A DNA stretch of 64,000 nt from Enhydrobacter sp. (GCF_030246845.1 NZ_CP126889.1:2046001-2110000); one strand, 5' to 3'. Shown: positions 8,921 to 18,332, counted from the first letter of the stretch. A program made the numbers and translations. The notes: a model not told the origin generated them from the sequence alone.

Positions 8921-9118
8921 ATGTCCGAGCCCTATATCGTCGAAGTCTGGGGTGAGGCCGCCGGCATCGTCCTGAAGGAGGGCAACGCCTTCCGTTTTCA
9001 TGCGCTGGCCCGCCCGTTCTTCGCCCTCGACGGCACGCAGTTCACTACGCCGGGCCAGGCGCGCCTCGCTGCCGCCCGGCTGCAGCCGCGGCGCTTCGAC
9101 GACAGCATCCTTCATTGA
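8921..9118 (+). CDS. Small conserved hypothetical protein
   Basis: 65 residues starting MSEPYIVEVWGEAAGIV, preceded by GGAGAAGAG. It has a soluble beta-rich N-terminus and a C-terminal Ala/Arg helix, with no signal peptide or membrane segment. Similar short proteins with an EVxGExAGIV start are common in rhizobia-like genomes (from memory). The function is unknown. It lies 76 bases before the TauE/SafE gene on the same strand. Confidence 0.6.
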   Translation: MSEPYIVEVWGEAAGIVLKEGNAFRFHALARPFFALDGTQFTTPGQARLAAARLQPRRFDDSILH

Positions 9119-9194
9119 GCCGTCTTCGGCGTCGCCGCCGGTCTTTCCGGCGCCTGCCGATCCGTGCCAGCATGACGACCGACTGGCTCGGCGC

Positions 9195-9971
9195 ATGACT
9201 CTCGACCCGATCTACATCGCCCTTGGCGCCTGCGTGGGCTTCATCGTCGGCCTCACGGGGGTCGGCGGTGGCTCGCTGATGACGCCGGCGCTGGTGCTGC
9301 TGTTCGGCATCCATCCCGCGACCGCCGTCGGCACCGACCTGCTATATGCCGCCGTGACCAAGGGCGTCGGCTCGCTCGTCCATGGCGCGCGCAGGAACGT
9401 CGATCTGCGCGTGGTCGGGTTGCTGGCGCTGGGCAGCGTGCCGACGGCGGCGATCACGCTGCTCTCCCTCTCCCAGCTCGGGCCGAGAAGCGGCCAGGCG
9501 GCAAAGGTCATCACCTGCGCGCTGGGGGCGACCTTGCTGATCACGGCCGTCTCGCTGGTCTTCCGACGGAAACTGATGACGATGCGGTTGGCCGAACCGG
9601 AACGGAGCGCCGACCGTAGTGCGGCCCTGACCATCCTCACCGGTGCCGTCATCGGCGCTCTCGTGACGCTCTCCTCAGTGGGCGCCGGCGCGATCGGCGT
9701 GACCGCCCTGCTTCTGCTGTACCCGTCCTCCTCGGCCTCACGCATCGTCGGCACCGACATCGCCCATGCCGTGCCGCTGACCCTGGTGGCTGGCGCCGGT
9801 CACTGGCTGACCGGCTCGGTCGACCCTTCGATGCTGCTATCCCTTGTTACAGGATCGGTGCCGGCGATCGTGGTCGCCAGCTATCTCGCGCCACGCCTGC
9901 CCGAGGTCGGGCTGCGCTATCTGCTGGCGCTGGTGCTGGCGATCGCCGGCGGCAAGCTGGTCGTGGCTTAG
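9195..9971 (+). CDS. TauE/SafE family membrane exporter
   Basis: 258 residues from ATG 9195, almost entirely hydrophobic with about eight membrane segments. The family's two glycine-rich repeats are visible: GFIVGLTGVGGGSLMTPALVLLFG near the N-terminus and GALVTLSSVGAGAIGVTALLLLYP near the middle. Members export sulfite, sulfoacetate or other small anions. The ABC anion importer upstream makes a sulfur-compound role attractive, but this is only context. Confidence 0.88.
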   Translation: MTLDPIYIALGACVGFIVGLTGVGGGSLMTPALVLLFGIHPATAVGTDLLYAAVTKGVGSLVHGARRNVDLRVVGLLALGSVPTAAITLLSLSQLGPRSGQAAKVITCALGATLLITAVSLVFRRKLMTMRLAEPERSADRSAALTILTGAVIGALVTLSSVGAGAIGVTALLLLYPSSSASRIVGTDIAHAVPLTLVAGAGHWLTGSVDPSMLLSLVTGSVPAIVVASYLAPRLPEVGLRYLLALVLAIAGGKLVVA

Positions 9972-10008
9972 CTGGGCGCGGGTGCGGTTGTGGCCGGATA
10001 AAGACGCC

Positions 10009-10485
10009 TCACGCCGCATCGACTTTCTTGCTCATGAACACCGTGATGCCGCCCTTGAAGGGCTCTTCGCGATTGACGGCGTATCCGTGCCGGCGATAGA
10101 ACTCGACGTTTCCGGCGAACCGGGCGTTGGTGTAGAGACGAAGCTCGGGCAGCCGCAGCGAGTGGGCGACGCGCTCGGCCTGGGTCACGAGCAGGCCGCC
10201 GTAACCCTGCCGCTGGAAGGACGGCGCAATGGCGACGTTCTCGATCAGGAGATGATCGCCTCCGTCGACCATCTCGACGAGGCCGGCCAGCTCCGCGCCG
10301 ACAAACAGCAGGTCGACGATATGCTCGCGCACCGCGCGGTCGTAGTCGGCTGCCATGGGCAACGGCTCGCGGCCGATGGCCACGATCCACTTCGCATAGG
10401 CCGAGCGCGTCAGGCCGCGGATGCGCGGGGCGTCGGCGGCAAGAGCCCGCCGGATCGACATGTTCGGAGGCAAGAGCTGGTTCAT
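10009..10485 (-). CDS. GNAT family N-acetyltransferase
   Basis: 158 residues with one GNAT fold. The acetyl-CoA pyrophosphate loop is NVAIAPSFQRQGYGGLLV, followed by NARFAGNVEFYRRHGYAVNREEPF, the usual strand 6-7 region. A start at the internal Met of MSIRRAL is also possible. The substrate is unknown. It is transcribed in the same direction as the flavin oxidoreductase 39 bases upstream. Confidence 0.88.
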   Translation of the reverse strand: MNQLLPPNMSIRRALAADAPRIRGLTRSAYAKWIVAIGREPLPMAADYDRAVREHIVDLLFVGAELAGLVEMVDGGDHLLIENVAIAPSFQRQGYGGLLVTQAERVAHSLRLPELRLYTNARFAGNVEFYRRHGYAVNREEPFKGGITVFMSKKVDAA

Positions 10486-10524
10486 TGACGGCGGCGGGGA
10501 AGGCGTCGGTCGCCGACTGCGCGA

Positions 10525-11673
10525 TCAGGCCGGGGCGAAGATGCCGTCCTGGGCGGCATGCTGGCCGCGGGTCTCCGGCGCCGCCTTTTTTGGGCCGGCA
10601 TAGGCCGGGTCGCGCTGCAATGTCGGCAGGACCTGGTCGGCGAACAGCCGCAGGTTCTTCTCGGCCTCGTGGTGCGGCAGGTTGCCGAACGAGAACTCGG
10701 CCACGAGGTGCTCCAGCCCGGTGACGCGCTGCAGTTCGCCGAGCTGCTGCAGGCAGTCGTCGGGCGTGCCGACGATCTGGATCGAGACGTAGAAGTCGGT
10801 CGCTTTCTTGAGGTTGGCCGGGTCCTTCAGCTTGGCGTAGGTCTTGGCCGTCTTGCCGTAGGCCTCGTAGCCTTTGACGTTGGCGAGATGGCCGTCGGAG
10901 AAATGATAGTGGTCGTCGATCGACTGCCACTTGCGGCCGAGATAGCGGAAGGCCCGCTCCTGCGCCTCCTCGCGCGATTCGGCACAGGAGATGTTGGTCA
11001 GGATGATCGGCGGCTTGGGCACGAAGCCGGCCGCCTGCGACATCGTCTGGAACTTCTCGATGTCCTCGCGGCACTTGCTCCACTCGTTCTGCATGATCAT
11101 CAGCATGCCGAAGCCCAGCCGCGCGATCAGCTCGGCCGACTCGGGGCTGACGGAGCTCGCATAGAAGCGCCGCTCCGGGCGCGACATGGGCCGCGGCCGG
11201 ATCGACATGCGCGGAATCTGGAAGAAGCGGCCCTGGTGCTCGAAGGTCTCGTTGGCGAGCGCCTTCACCACGATCTCGGCGGCTTCCGCGAAGCGCGGCC
11301 GCGCCTCGCCCATGGGAATGCGGAAGCCCTCGTACTCGGTCGAGGCGGCGCCACGGCCGAAGCCGAACAGGCAGCGGCCGCCGCACATGACGTCGAGCAG
11401 CGCGATCTGCTCGGCGACGCGCACCGGATCGTGCCAGGGCAGGACGATCACCGCGGTGCCGAGCTGGATGCGCTTGGTGCGGCCGGCGAAGTAGGCGAGG
11501 AGCTGGGTCGGCGCGGGCGACATGGCGTAGCCGGTGAAGTGATGCTCCAGCGCCCACAGCGAATCGAAGCCCAGCGGCTCGACGAGATCGCCCAGCGCGA
11601 AGTGCTCGTGCACCACCGCGACGTCGGGCCGGCCCTGCTCGTAGAGCATGTTCATGGCGATGCCCACCTTCAT
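10525..11673 (-). CDS. LLM-class flavin-dependent oxidoreductase (luciferase-like)
   Basis: 382 residues. The ATG at 11673 is preceded by CGGAGGAACGCC. The TIM-barrel features of bacterial luciferase-like monooxygenases are present: the N-terminal strand MKVGIAMNMLYEQG, LGFDSLWALEHHFTGY, then LGTAVIVLPWHDPVRVAEQIALLDVMCGGRCLFGFGRG. These enzymes use reduced flavin and O2 on varied substrates, so the reaction cannot be named. It is divergent from a beta-propeller gene across about 165 bases. Confidence 0.88.
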   Translation of the reverse strand: MKVGIAMNMLYEQGRPDVAVVHEHFALGDLVEPLGFDSLWALEHHFTGYAMSPAPTQLLAYFAGRTKRIQLGTAVIVLPWHDPVRVAEQIALLDVMCGGRCLFGFGRGAASTEYEGFRIPMGEARPRFAEAAEIVVKALANETFEHQGRFFQIPRMSIRPRPMSRPERRFYASSVSPESAELIARLGFGMLMIMQNEWSKCREDIEKFQTMSQAAGFVPKPPIILTNISCAESREEAQERAFRYLGRKWQSIDDHYHFSDGHLANVKGYEAYGKTAKTYAKLKDPANLKKATDFYVSIQIVGTPDDCLQQLGELQRVTGLEHLVAEFSFGNLPHHEAEKNLRLFADQVLPTLQRDPAYAGPKKAAPETRGQHAAQDGIFAPA

Positions 11674-11838
11674 GGCGTTCCTCCGGGGTTCGTAGTCGGG
11701 ACGATTGTTGAGATCGCAAGACCGGCAAGCAAGGGCATTGTCGGCCCGCACAAATGTGTGAGGTCGATTGCCCTCCGGCGTCGGGCGGCTCATGATCGCG
11801 CCACAACCATAAGTTCGACCGACGGGAGGAGTGATATC

Positions 11839-13014
11839 ATGCGTGTCACTGCTTCGTTCCTGGTGTTTCTCGGCGTCGCGTCCCTTATGTCCATTTCCGG
11901 CACCGCCCCGAGCCGGGCCGATCCGTTGCTGATCGTGGGCAATGACGAGAAGCTCACCTGGGATGCCCAGGGCAAGGGGGTGCTGGCGCCTGGCGGCAAG
12001 GATTCGGTGGTGATCCTCGATCTCGCCAATCCCGAGGAGCCCAGGATCGTGGCCAACCTGCCGCTCAAGAACTCGGTCGTCGGACCGCCGGTGAACGTCG
12101 CGATCGATCCCACCAACTCGGTCGCGCTCGTGGCCGACTCGGTCGACGTCGTGAAGGACGGCGACAAGCTGAAGCAGGTGCCGGACGACAAAATCTACGT
12201 CATCGACCTCAAGGCCAAGCCATCCAAGCTCGCGGCCACGGTGACGGTCGGCAAGCAGCCGTCGGGGCTGAGCTTCAGCCCCTCGGGCACGCTCGCACTG
12301 GTCGCCAACCGCGCCAGCAAGTCGATCGGCGTGCTCTCGGTCAAGGGCACCGACGTGAAGGTGATCGACACGGTCGATATGGACGACATCGTGAGCCACG
12401 TGGTGTTCACGCCGGACGGCAAGCGGGCGCTCGCCACCAAGTTCAACGCCCACAAGGTGTCGCTGCTCACTGTCGATGGCGACAAGGTCAGCTACACCAA
12501 GCGCGACCTGCCGACTGGGCAATGGCCCTACAACGTGGCGGTCGCCCCCGACGGCAAGATCGCGCTCACCGCCGACAATGGCGACGCGGGCTCGTCGGAC
12601 GGCAGCGTCGACACGGTGAGCGTGGTCGATCTCGCGCTCGATCCGCCTCGCATCGTCGATCGCGTCGTGGTGGGCGATGGGCCGGAGGGGCTCGCGATCT
12701 CGCCCAAGGGCGACGTCGCCGCCGCCATCATCCTGGCCGGCTCGAACAATCCCAGCGCCTATTTCCACAAGAAGAACGGCAGCGTGTCGGTGCTGGGGAT
12801 CGCCGGCGGCAAGGTCACCAAGGTGGGCGATGTCGAGGTGGGCGGCCTGCCGGAGGGAACGGCCTTCACGCCGGACGGCAAATATCTGCTGGTCGGCAAC
12901 TACCTCGACCAGGATCTCTCGATCCTGAAGGTCGATGGCACCACGATCACCGACACCGGCAAGCGCTTCAAGCTGCCGGGCCACCCGGCGTCAGTCAGGA
13001 TGAGCGTGCACTGA
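11839..13014 (+). CDS. Exported YncE-like beta-propeller protein
   Basis: 391 residues from ATG 11839, behind GGGAGGAG. A Sec-type signal peptide ends near SRADP. The rest is a series of repeats of the type FSPSGTLALVANR, FTPDGKRALATK, VAPDGKIALTADN and FTPDGKYLLVGN, the blades of a lactonase/YVTN-like propeller. Such periplasmic propellers bind DNA, ligands or partner proteins, and no catalytic residues are recognisable. A second propeller is encoded at 24345. Confidence 0.85.
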   Translation: MRVTASFLVFLGVASLMSISGTAPSRADPLLIVGNDEKLTWDAQGKGVLAPGGKDSVVILDLANPEEPRIVANLPLKNSVVGPPVNVAIDPTNSVALVADSVDVVKDGDKLKQVPDDKIYVIDLKAKPSKLAATVTVGKQPSGLSFSPSGTLALVANRASKSIGVLSVKGTDVKVIDTVDMDDIVSHVVFTPDGKRALATKFNAHKVSLLTVDGDKVSYTKRDLPTGQWPYNVAVAPDGKIALTADNGDAGSSDGSVDTVSVVDLALDPPRIVDRVVVGDGPEGLAISPKGDVAAAIILAGSNNPSAYFHKKNGSVSVLGIAGGKVTKVGDVEVGGLPEGTAFTPDGKYLLVGNYLDQDLSILKVDGTTITDTGKRFKLPGHPASVRMSVH

Positions 13015-13016
13015 TC

Positions 13017-14228
13017 TCAGCCCAGCGCGCCGCTCTTGCGCAGGCGGTCGATCTCGCCCGTGCCGTAACCGAGCTCGGCCAGGATCTTGTCGGTGTGCTG
13101 GCCGTGCGCCGGCGCCGGGCCGGGAACATTCGGGGCCGGCGCAAACGAGAGCCGGATGGGCGCCGAGATGGTGCGTGGCATCTCGGCCACGGCGCTCTTC
13201 ACGATCGCGCCGTTGGCGACGGCCTGCTCGTCGTCCGGCACGTCGCGCAGCACGCCCAGCAGGCCGAAGGTGACCTCGTGGCGGCGCAGGCGGGTGCGCC
13301 ATTCGGGCCAGGGCCGGGAGGCGAAGATCGGGTCGAGAAGGGCCGCCAATTCGGGCGCATGGGCGCGCCGCAGCTCGGTCGTCTGAAAACGCGGATCGTC
13401 CAGCAGATCCTCGCGCTCCATCGCCTTGCAGAGCTCGGGCCAGAGCTTCTCCTCGCGCACGATCGTGAGCTGGATCCAGCGGCCGTCCGACGTCCGGTAC
13501 TGATTGGCGAGCGCGCTCCTGGGCTTGGTGCGCGGCGGCCGTGGCGCCACGAACGCGCCGAGCAGCGCGCCCTGCGCCAGCATGGCGTTGGACCACAATC
13601 CGCCCGCCAGCAGGGACGTCGAGACTTCGCTGCCCTTGCCGGTGCGCTCGCGATGCAGCAGCGCCATGCTGATGGCGGCAAAGAGGTTCATGCCGACCAT
13701 CTGGTCGCCCTGCGCCGGCAGCGAGAAGGCAGGTGGCCCGCCGTCATAGGTGAGCGCATCGAGCAGGCCCGAGCGGGCGAAGAAGGCGGTCGAGTCGAAA
13801 CCCGGTTGCTCGGCGTCCGGACCCTGCTCGCCATAGCCGGTCATCGAGGCGTAGATCAGGCGTGGGTTGAGGGGCGCCACGTCGGCGTAGCGCATCCTGA
13901 GACGCTCGCGCACCTTGAGCGGGAAGTTCACGACCATCACGTCGGCCGTCTTCACGAGGCGATCGAAGACGGCGCGGCCCTCGGCGTGCTTGAGGTCGAG
14001 CACCATCGCGCGCTTGTTGCGGTTCACGAGGTGCCAGCAGAAGTTCACCGGATGCTGCGGGATCGAATGCGCCTGGCCGAGCTTGCGCTGCGGATCGCCC
14101 TCGCCCGGCGGCTCGATCTTGATCACCTCCGCGCCGTAATCGCCCATCACCGTGGTGGCGACCGGACCGGCAATGAAGCTCGCCAGATCGAGCACGCGAA
14201 GTCCTGTCAGCGGCAGAGGCCCGCCCAT
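13017..14228 (-). CDS. CaiB/BaiF family (class III) CoA-transferase
   Basis: 403 residues. The N-terminus LTGLRVLDLASFIAGPVATTVMGDYGAEVIKIEPP is the family signature. The probable catalytic aspartate that forms the acyl-enzyme anhydride is Asp145 in PGFDSTAFFARSG, and the C-terminal LANQYRTSDGRWIQL also fits. It moves CoA between acids; the actual acids are unknown. It is tail-to-tail with the propeller gene (2 bases apart) and head-to-head with the SGNH gene. Confidence 0.92.
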   Translation of the reverse strand: MGGPLPLTGLRVLDLASFIAGPVATTVMGDYGAEVIKIEPPGEGDPQRKLGQAHSIPQHPVNFCWHLVNRNKRAMVLDLKHAEGRAVFDRLVKTADVMVVNFPLKVRERLRMRYADVAPLNPRLIYASMTGYGEQGPDAEQPGFDSTAFFARSGLLDALTYDGGPPAFSLPAQGDQMVGMNLFAAISMALLHRERTGKGSEVSTSLLAGGLWSNAMLAQGALLGAFVAPRPPRTKPRSALANQYRTSDGRWIQLTIVREEKLWPELCKAMEREDLLDDPRFQTTELRRAHAPELAALLDPIFASRPWPEWRTRLRRHEVTFGLLGVLRDVPDDEQAVANGAIVKSAVAEMPRTISAPIRLSFAPAPNVPGPAPAHGQHTDKILAELGYGTGEIDRLRKSGALG

Positions 14229-14268
14229 TGATGTTTTCCTCCTGAACCCGTACAGCCGACCCTACCCT

Positions 14269-15438
14269 ATGGCGGCAACCAGACGAAATCTCGGGATCGC
14301 GGCGGGGCTGGCTCTCCTGCTGGCCGTCGGCGCGACGATTCTGCCGTCGACGGGCCTGGTCTGCGGTCTCGCGGCCCTGCTGGGGCTGGGCGGCGTCGTT
14401 CTGCTGCGCGGCAATGGCTGGCGCAGCGGGGCGCTGCTGATCGCGGCGCTGGCGCTGGCGGCCGGGCTGCTCGATCTCCTTGCCGGTCTCGTCTCGCCCG
14501 AGGCGCATGGGGCCGGCCTCGTGACGACCTACAAGCCGAAGGACTGGACCGTACCCGATCCCGATCTTGGCTTTCGTCCGCGGCCCGATTCCAAGGTCGC
14601 CGTCACGGCCACCTATGGCGCGCAGACGGTGTTCGACGTCACCTACACCATCACGCCGCGCGGCACGCGAATCCCGCCGCCTGCGCCGCCCGGCGCCGAC
14701 ACCTATGTCTTCGTAGGTGACTCCTTCATGTTCGGCCACGGCCTCGACGATGACCAGACGCTGCCGGCGCAGTTCGCGCGGGAGGCCGATTTCAAGGTGC
14801 GGATCGTCAACTTCTCGGCGCCGTCCTATGGGCCGAACCAGTTCGTGCGCCTGCTCGAGGCAGGCCGGCTCGACTGGCTGAAAGGCCAGCCGATCAAGGC
14901 GGTGGTGAGCTGGATCATCCCGCCGCATCTGGCGCGCGTCACCGGGGACGAGCCGTGGCTTGGCCGCTCGCCGCGCTACGTGCTGGAAAACGGCGTGCCG
15001 CGCTTCACCGGCTCGTTCGATCATTATCGCTGGACGCACCCCGTGGCGGGGCTGCAGCACTTTGCCCGGGACCACTTTCCCTTCGTCGCTGCGATCGGCA
15101 TCGGCCAGCGCCAGGAGCGGCAGGGAGCGCTGTTCACCGCGCTCATGCTGCGCCTGCAGCAGCTTGCCCGGCAGAAGTTCGACGCCCCGCTGCTGGTGCT
15201 TTATTCCTGGCCCGACGAGCGGTCGCGGCCGGGTTTCGACAACAACACGGCCAACCAGCTGATGCTGGTCTCGGTGCTGAAAGGGCTGCGCGACCGCGGC
15301 CTCCACCTCATGGCTGTCAACGATCTGATGAGCGGTCTGCCGTCGGCGAAGATCACCATTGCCCACGACGGCCATCCCACCGCCTTCGCCGATCGGCTGG
15401 TGGCGGCCGAGCTGAAGAGGCGGCTGATCGGACCGTGA
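14269..15438 (+). CDS. Membrane-anchored SGNH-like hydrolase
   Basis: 389 residues. Three hydrophobic segments occupy about residues 8-78. The soluble part has a nucleophile block VFVGDSFMFGHG (Gly150-Asp151-Ser152) and, near the C-terminus, HDGHPTAFADRLVA (about 366-378), matching the first and last blocks of SGNH/GDSL enzymes. These often deacetylate or acetylate extracellular polysaccharide or lipid. The ATG at 14269 is the first in-frame start. Its stop overlaps the GTG of the next gene by four bases (GTGA), so the two are translationally coupled. Confidence 0.82.
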   Translation: MAATRRNLGIAAGLALLLAVGATILPSTGLVCGLAALLGLGGVVLLRGNGWRSGALLIAALALAAGLLDLLAGLVSPEAHGAGLVTTYKPKDWTVPDPDLGFRPRPDSKVAVTATYGAQTVFDVTYTITPRGTRIPPPAPPGADTYVFVGDSFMFGHGLDDDQTLPAQFAREADFKVRIVNFSAPSYGPNQFVRLLEAGRLDWLKGQPIKAVVSWIIPPHLARVTGDEPWLGRSPRYVLENGVPRFTGSFDHYRWTHPVAGLQHFARDHFPFVAAIGIGQRQERQGALFTALMLRLQQLARQKFDAPLLVLYSWPDERSRPGFDNNTANQLMLVSVLKGLRDRGLHLMAVNDLMSGLPSAKITIAHDGHPTAFADRLVAAELKRRLIGP

Positions 15439-16421
15439 GCAAGCGAGCGCCTTTCGCGCTCAGGATCGAGCGCCGAGCCAATGGCGTGCTGCTGCTGTCG
15501 GCCGATCGCGCGCTTGCTCGCGACTATCCGTTGCCGATCGACGACCTTCGGCACGCGGCCGAGCGGCGGCCGCGTGCTCCTTTCCGCGCCCAGCGGCTCA
15601 GCCATGCGGGAGCCTGGGCGAGAACCGGCGCCATCGCTTCCTGGCTGATCGCGCAGGGTTATGGGCCGGAAAGCGCGCCGGCTGCGATCCTGTCCGGCGA
15701 CAGCCTCGAGCAGGCGCTCTTTCGGCTCGGCGCAGCCCGAGCCGGCCTGGCGGTCGCGCTGCTTTCGCCCGGCGACTCGCCGTCGGACGACCCGGGTCGC
15801 CTGGACGAGGCGCTTGATGTCGTGCAGCCGACGCTGGTCTTTGCGCAGGATTCCGGCGAGCGCGCTCGGATGCTCGACCGCGCTGCGACGGGCGGCGCGC
15901 AGATCGTGACGGTGGATGGCCGGCGCGGCCTCGCCTATGGCGCGCTCGCCAACTGCCCGGTCGATGCCGCCGTGGCCGAGCGACAGCTGCACATCACCGC
16001 GGACACACCGGCCAGCATCCTGTGCGCTTCGGATTCGGCTGGAGTGCTCAAGGCGGTCGTGAACACGCACGGCAATCTCGCCGCGGCGGCCGCGATGGAG
16101 CGCACCGCGCGAGCGCTGCTTCGAGCGGACGCTGGCGCCGCCGTATGGGGCATGGCGGAGACGGCCGGCGTCGGCTTCGCGCGCGGCCTGCCGCTGCCGG
16201 GTCTTTGCGCCAAGCTCGTGCCGATGGCCGATCGCTACGAGCTGCGCGTCAAGGGGCCGAACGTGACGCCGGGCTACTATCGGAACGCCGAAGCGACGCG
16301 CACCGCTTTCGATGAAGCCGGCTTCTTCAAGACCGGCCATGCCGCGCGCTGGATCGATCCGGCGGTTCCGGAGAGGGGCCTTGCCTTCGATGCCGTTTCA
16401 GCCCGGTTGCAATCCGGATGA
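15435..16421 (+). pseudogene. Shrunken adenylate-forming (ANL) enzyme relic, feruloyl-CoA-synthase-like
   Basis: 328 codons from a GTG overlapping the previous stop. The N-terminal third (YGPESAPAAILSGDSLEQALFRLGAARAGLAV) and the C-terminal third (RVKGPNVTPGYYRNAEATRTAFDEAGFFKTG) read like feruloyl-CoA synthase. The middle is collapsed: the P-loop region is CASDSAGVLKAVVNTHG (197-213) instead of SGSTGxPKxVxxTH, and WGMAETA (238-244) follows far too early. The ribose-binding Asp of the KTGD motif is His302, and the chain ends before the C-terminal lid. Usual family length is above 550. The frame is intact but the key residues are gone, so adenylation is unlikely. It is a relic or a repurposed fold. 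Confidence 0.72.
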
Positions 16422-16521
16422 CACTTCTTCTGCAAATGCCGCTTCGACGTTTACAGCGCACCACCGGCAAGGGATGTTGCGCCACGGGTCTGGGAGCCCG
16501 CAGACGGAGAGGAGACGACAG

Positions 16522-16797
16522 ATGACGAAGTCGATGCTGGTCACGGCCTCTGCCCTTGCTTGCGTTCTTGCGGCGTCCGCGTTCGCACAGACCTCGACCG
16601 CGCCGGCCGCGGCGCCCTCGTGCAAGGCGCAAGCCGCGGACAAGAAGCTGGCCGGCGCCGCACTCACGAGCTTCATGAAGAAATGCGAAAGCGATGCCAC
16701 GAAAGCGTGCGACACCGCCGCCGCCGACAAGAAGCTGGCTGGCGCGGCCAAGACGAGCTTCACCAAGAAGTGCGTGTCGACCGCCGTCGGTAGCTGA
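16522..16797 (+). CDS. psiF: PsiF repeat protein (exported)
   Basis: 91 residues from ATG 16522, with GGAGAGGAG upstream. A signal peptide ends near AFAQ. Two tandem PsiF repeats follow: AADKKLAGAALTSFMKKCE and AADKKLAGAAKTSFTKKCV, each with a terminal cysteine. PsiF of E. coli is phosphate-starvation-inducible and of unknown biochemical function; here the name follows from the repeats only, and no Pho box was identified. Confidence 0.8.
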   Translation: MTKSMLVTASALACVLAASAFAQTSTAPAAAPSCKAQAADKKLAGAALTSFMKKCESDATKACDTAAADKKLAGAAKTSFTKKCVSTAVGS

Positions 16798-16803
16798 TCG
16801 CAG

Positions 16804-18054
16804 CTACACGAAGCTCGGTCGGCGGCGCAGCGTCTCGCGATCGAAGCCGGATACTTTGCGGTAGCGGTCCAGGATCGCCTGCAGCTCGGCGGTCGAGATC
16901 ACGTCCTCGATGCGCTCGAACGGTCGCCCGCCGGAGCGCTGCCACACCTCGCGCAGGATCGAATCGGGCGGGTTGGTGCGGTTGGTCAGCACGACCTGCG
17001 CGGTGGCGGGATTGCGCACAGCCTCATACTCGACGAGCGCCCCGGGCGTCGCGCCGCGCTTCTTGATCTGCCCGGCGAGGCAACGCGCGTCGATGATGGC
17101 CTGGCTCGCGCCGTTGGAGCCGCGCGGATACATCGGATGGGCGGCGTCGCCCAGAAGTGTGACGCGACCGAAGCTCCAGCGCTCCAGCGGATCGCGATCG
17201 ACCATCGGATATTCCAGGATCTCCTCCGTGCTCTCGATCATGCCGCTGACGTCGAGCCAATCGAAGGTGAGGCCGGCGAAGGCCGGCATCATGTCGGACA
17301 ATCGCCCGCGGCCGGTCCAGTCCTGGCGCGCCACCTGCGGTCGCTCGAGCTCGGCGACCCAGTTGATCAGCGGCCGGCCGTCGGTCTCCGAGGTGCCGCG
17401 GCGGATCGGGTAGATCACCGTCTTGCCGACGGTCAGCCAGCCGGTCGAGACCATGATGTCGCCGCCCAGAAAGGCGGGCCAGGGCGTGGCGCCGCGCCAC
17501 ATGTTGACGCCGGAGTATCTGGGCGGCCCTTCGTTCGGATAGAGCTGGCGGCGCACGGCTGAGTGGATGCCGTCGGCGCCGATGGCGATCCGGCCGCGAT
17601 ACGCGGCGCCATTGTCGCAATGGAGGATGACGGCGCCGGGCTCCTGCTCGAGGCGGAGACAGCGGTGGCCGAGCTGCAGGGCGTCGTCGCCCAGCCGCTC
17701 ATGCGTCGCCGCGAGCAGTACCTCGTGCAGATCGGCGCGGTGGATCGAGAGCTGCGCCCAGTCGTAGCCGGCGAAGCGGCCGCGCGGCTCCTTGTGGATG
17801 AACTGGCCGTGACGGCTGTAGTAGCGGAGCTCGCGCGTCTCGATGGCGTGCCGGGCAAGCTCGTCGGCCAGGCCCAGCTCGGAAAGCTCGCGCATGGCGT
17901 GCGGCAGCAGGTTGATGCCTACGCCGAGCGGCAGGAGCTGCGGCGCGGCCTCGAAGACACGGCAGGAAATGCCGGCCTGGTGGAGGCTGAGCGCCAGCAC
18001 CAGTCCGCCGATGCCGCCGCCTACGATCAGGATATCGGGAGAGGAGTCGCTCAT
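16804..18054 (-). CDS. FAD-dependent monooxygenase (PhzS/salicylate-hydroxylase-like)
   Basis: 416 residues. It has an N-terminal FAD-binding Rossmann motif ILIVGGGIGGLVLALSLHQAG, the middle GADGIHSAVRRQLYP (DG motif), and the C-terminal RVTLLGDAAHPMYPRGSNGASQAIIDA (GD motif), the three hallmarks of class A flavoprotein hydroxylases. The detail MYPRGSNGASQ is typical of the flavin-dependent group near PhzS. The aromatic substrate is unknown. Its start overlaps the end of a TctC relic by four bases. Confidence 0.9.
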   Translation of the reverse strand: MSDSSPDILIVGGGIGGLVLALSLHQAGISCRVFEAAPQLLPLGVGINLLPHAMRELSELGLADELARHAIETRELRYYSRHGQFIHKEPRGRFAGYDWAQLSIHRADLHEVLLAATHERLGDDALQLGHRCLRLEQEPGAVILHCDNGAAYRGRIAIGADGIHSAVRRQLYPNEGPPRYSGVNMWRGATPWPAFLGGDIMVSTGWLTVGKTVIYPIRRGTSETDGRPLINWVAELERPQVARQDWTGRGRLSDMMPAFAGLTFDWLDVSGMIESTEEILEYPMVDRDPLERWSFGRVTLLGDAAHPMYPRGSNGASQAIIDARCLAGQIKKRGATPGALVEYEAVRNPATAQVVLTNRTNPPDSILREVWQRSGGRPFERIEDVISTAELQAILDRYRKVSGFDRETLRRRPSFV

Positions 18055-18332
18055 TCGGGCTTGGTCCCGCGCCTCGCGATGATCTCGGTCCAGCGGTCGG
18101 CCAGCTCAGCCGGACTCGGTGTGAGGATATCGACAAGCCGCTTGTCCAGGCGCGCCACGATCTCCGTCGGCGCACCGTTGGGTGCGATCATGTCGGAACC
18201 GCCTGCAGGCGCATAGGGCACGATCAAGCGGATCGGCTGTTCCGGCCAGGCAAGGGCGGTTCCGATCGCGAAGGGCCAAGGCCACAGGCCGGCCAAGACG
18301 GGACCAATCAGTCGACGTCGCATGGCCGTCAT
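18051..18332 (-). pseudogene. Internally deleted TctC/Bug-type receptor relic
   Basis: 93 codons. A signal-like start (MRRRLIGPVLAGLW to ALA) leads into WPEQPIRLIVPYAPAGGSDMI, the N-terminal signature of tripartite tricarboxylate transporter receptors. The next residues, APNGAPTEIVARLDKRL and SPAELADRWTEIIARRG, match the far C-terminus of the same family. About 200 residues of the usual 320 are missing but the frame is kept. It cannot form the two-lobed binding protein. It overlaps the start of the flavin monooxygenase (ATGA), so an intact receptor-monooxygenase operon probably existed before. Confidence 0.75.

Noticed and set aside
15435..16421. Functional feruloyl-CoA synthase
   Set aside because: P-loop, core domain and the KTGD aspartate are lost and the length is about half of the family.
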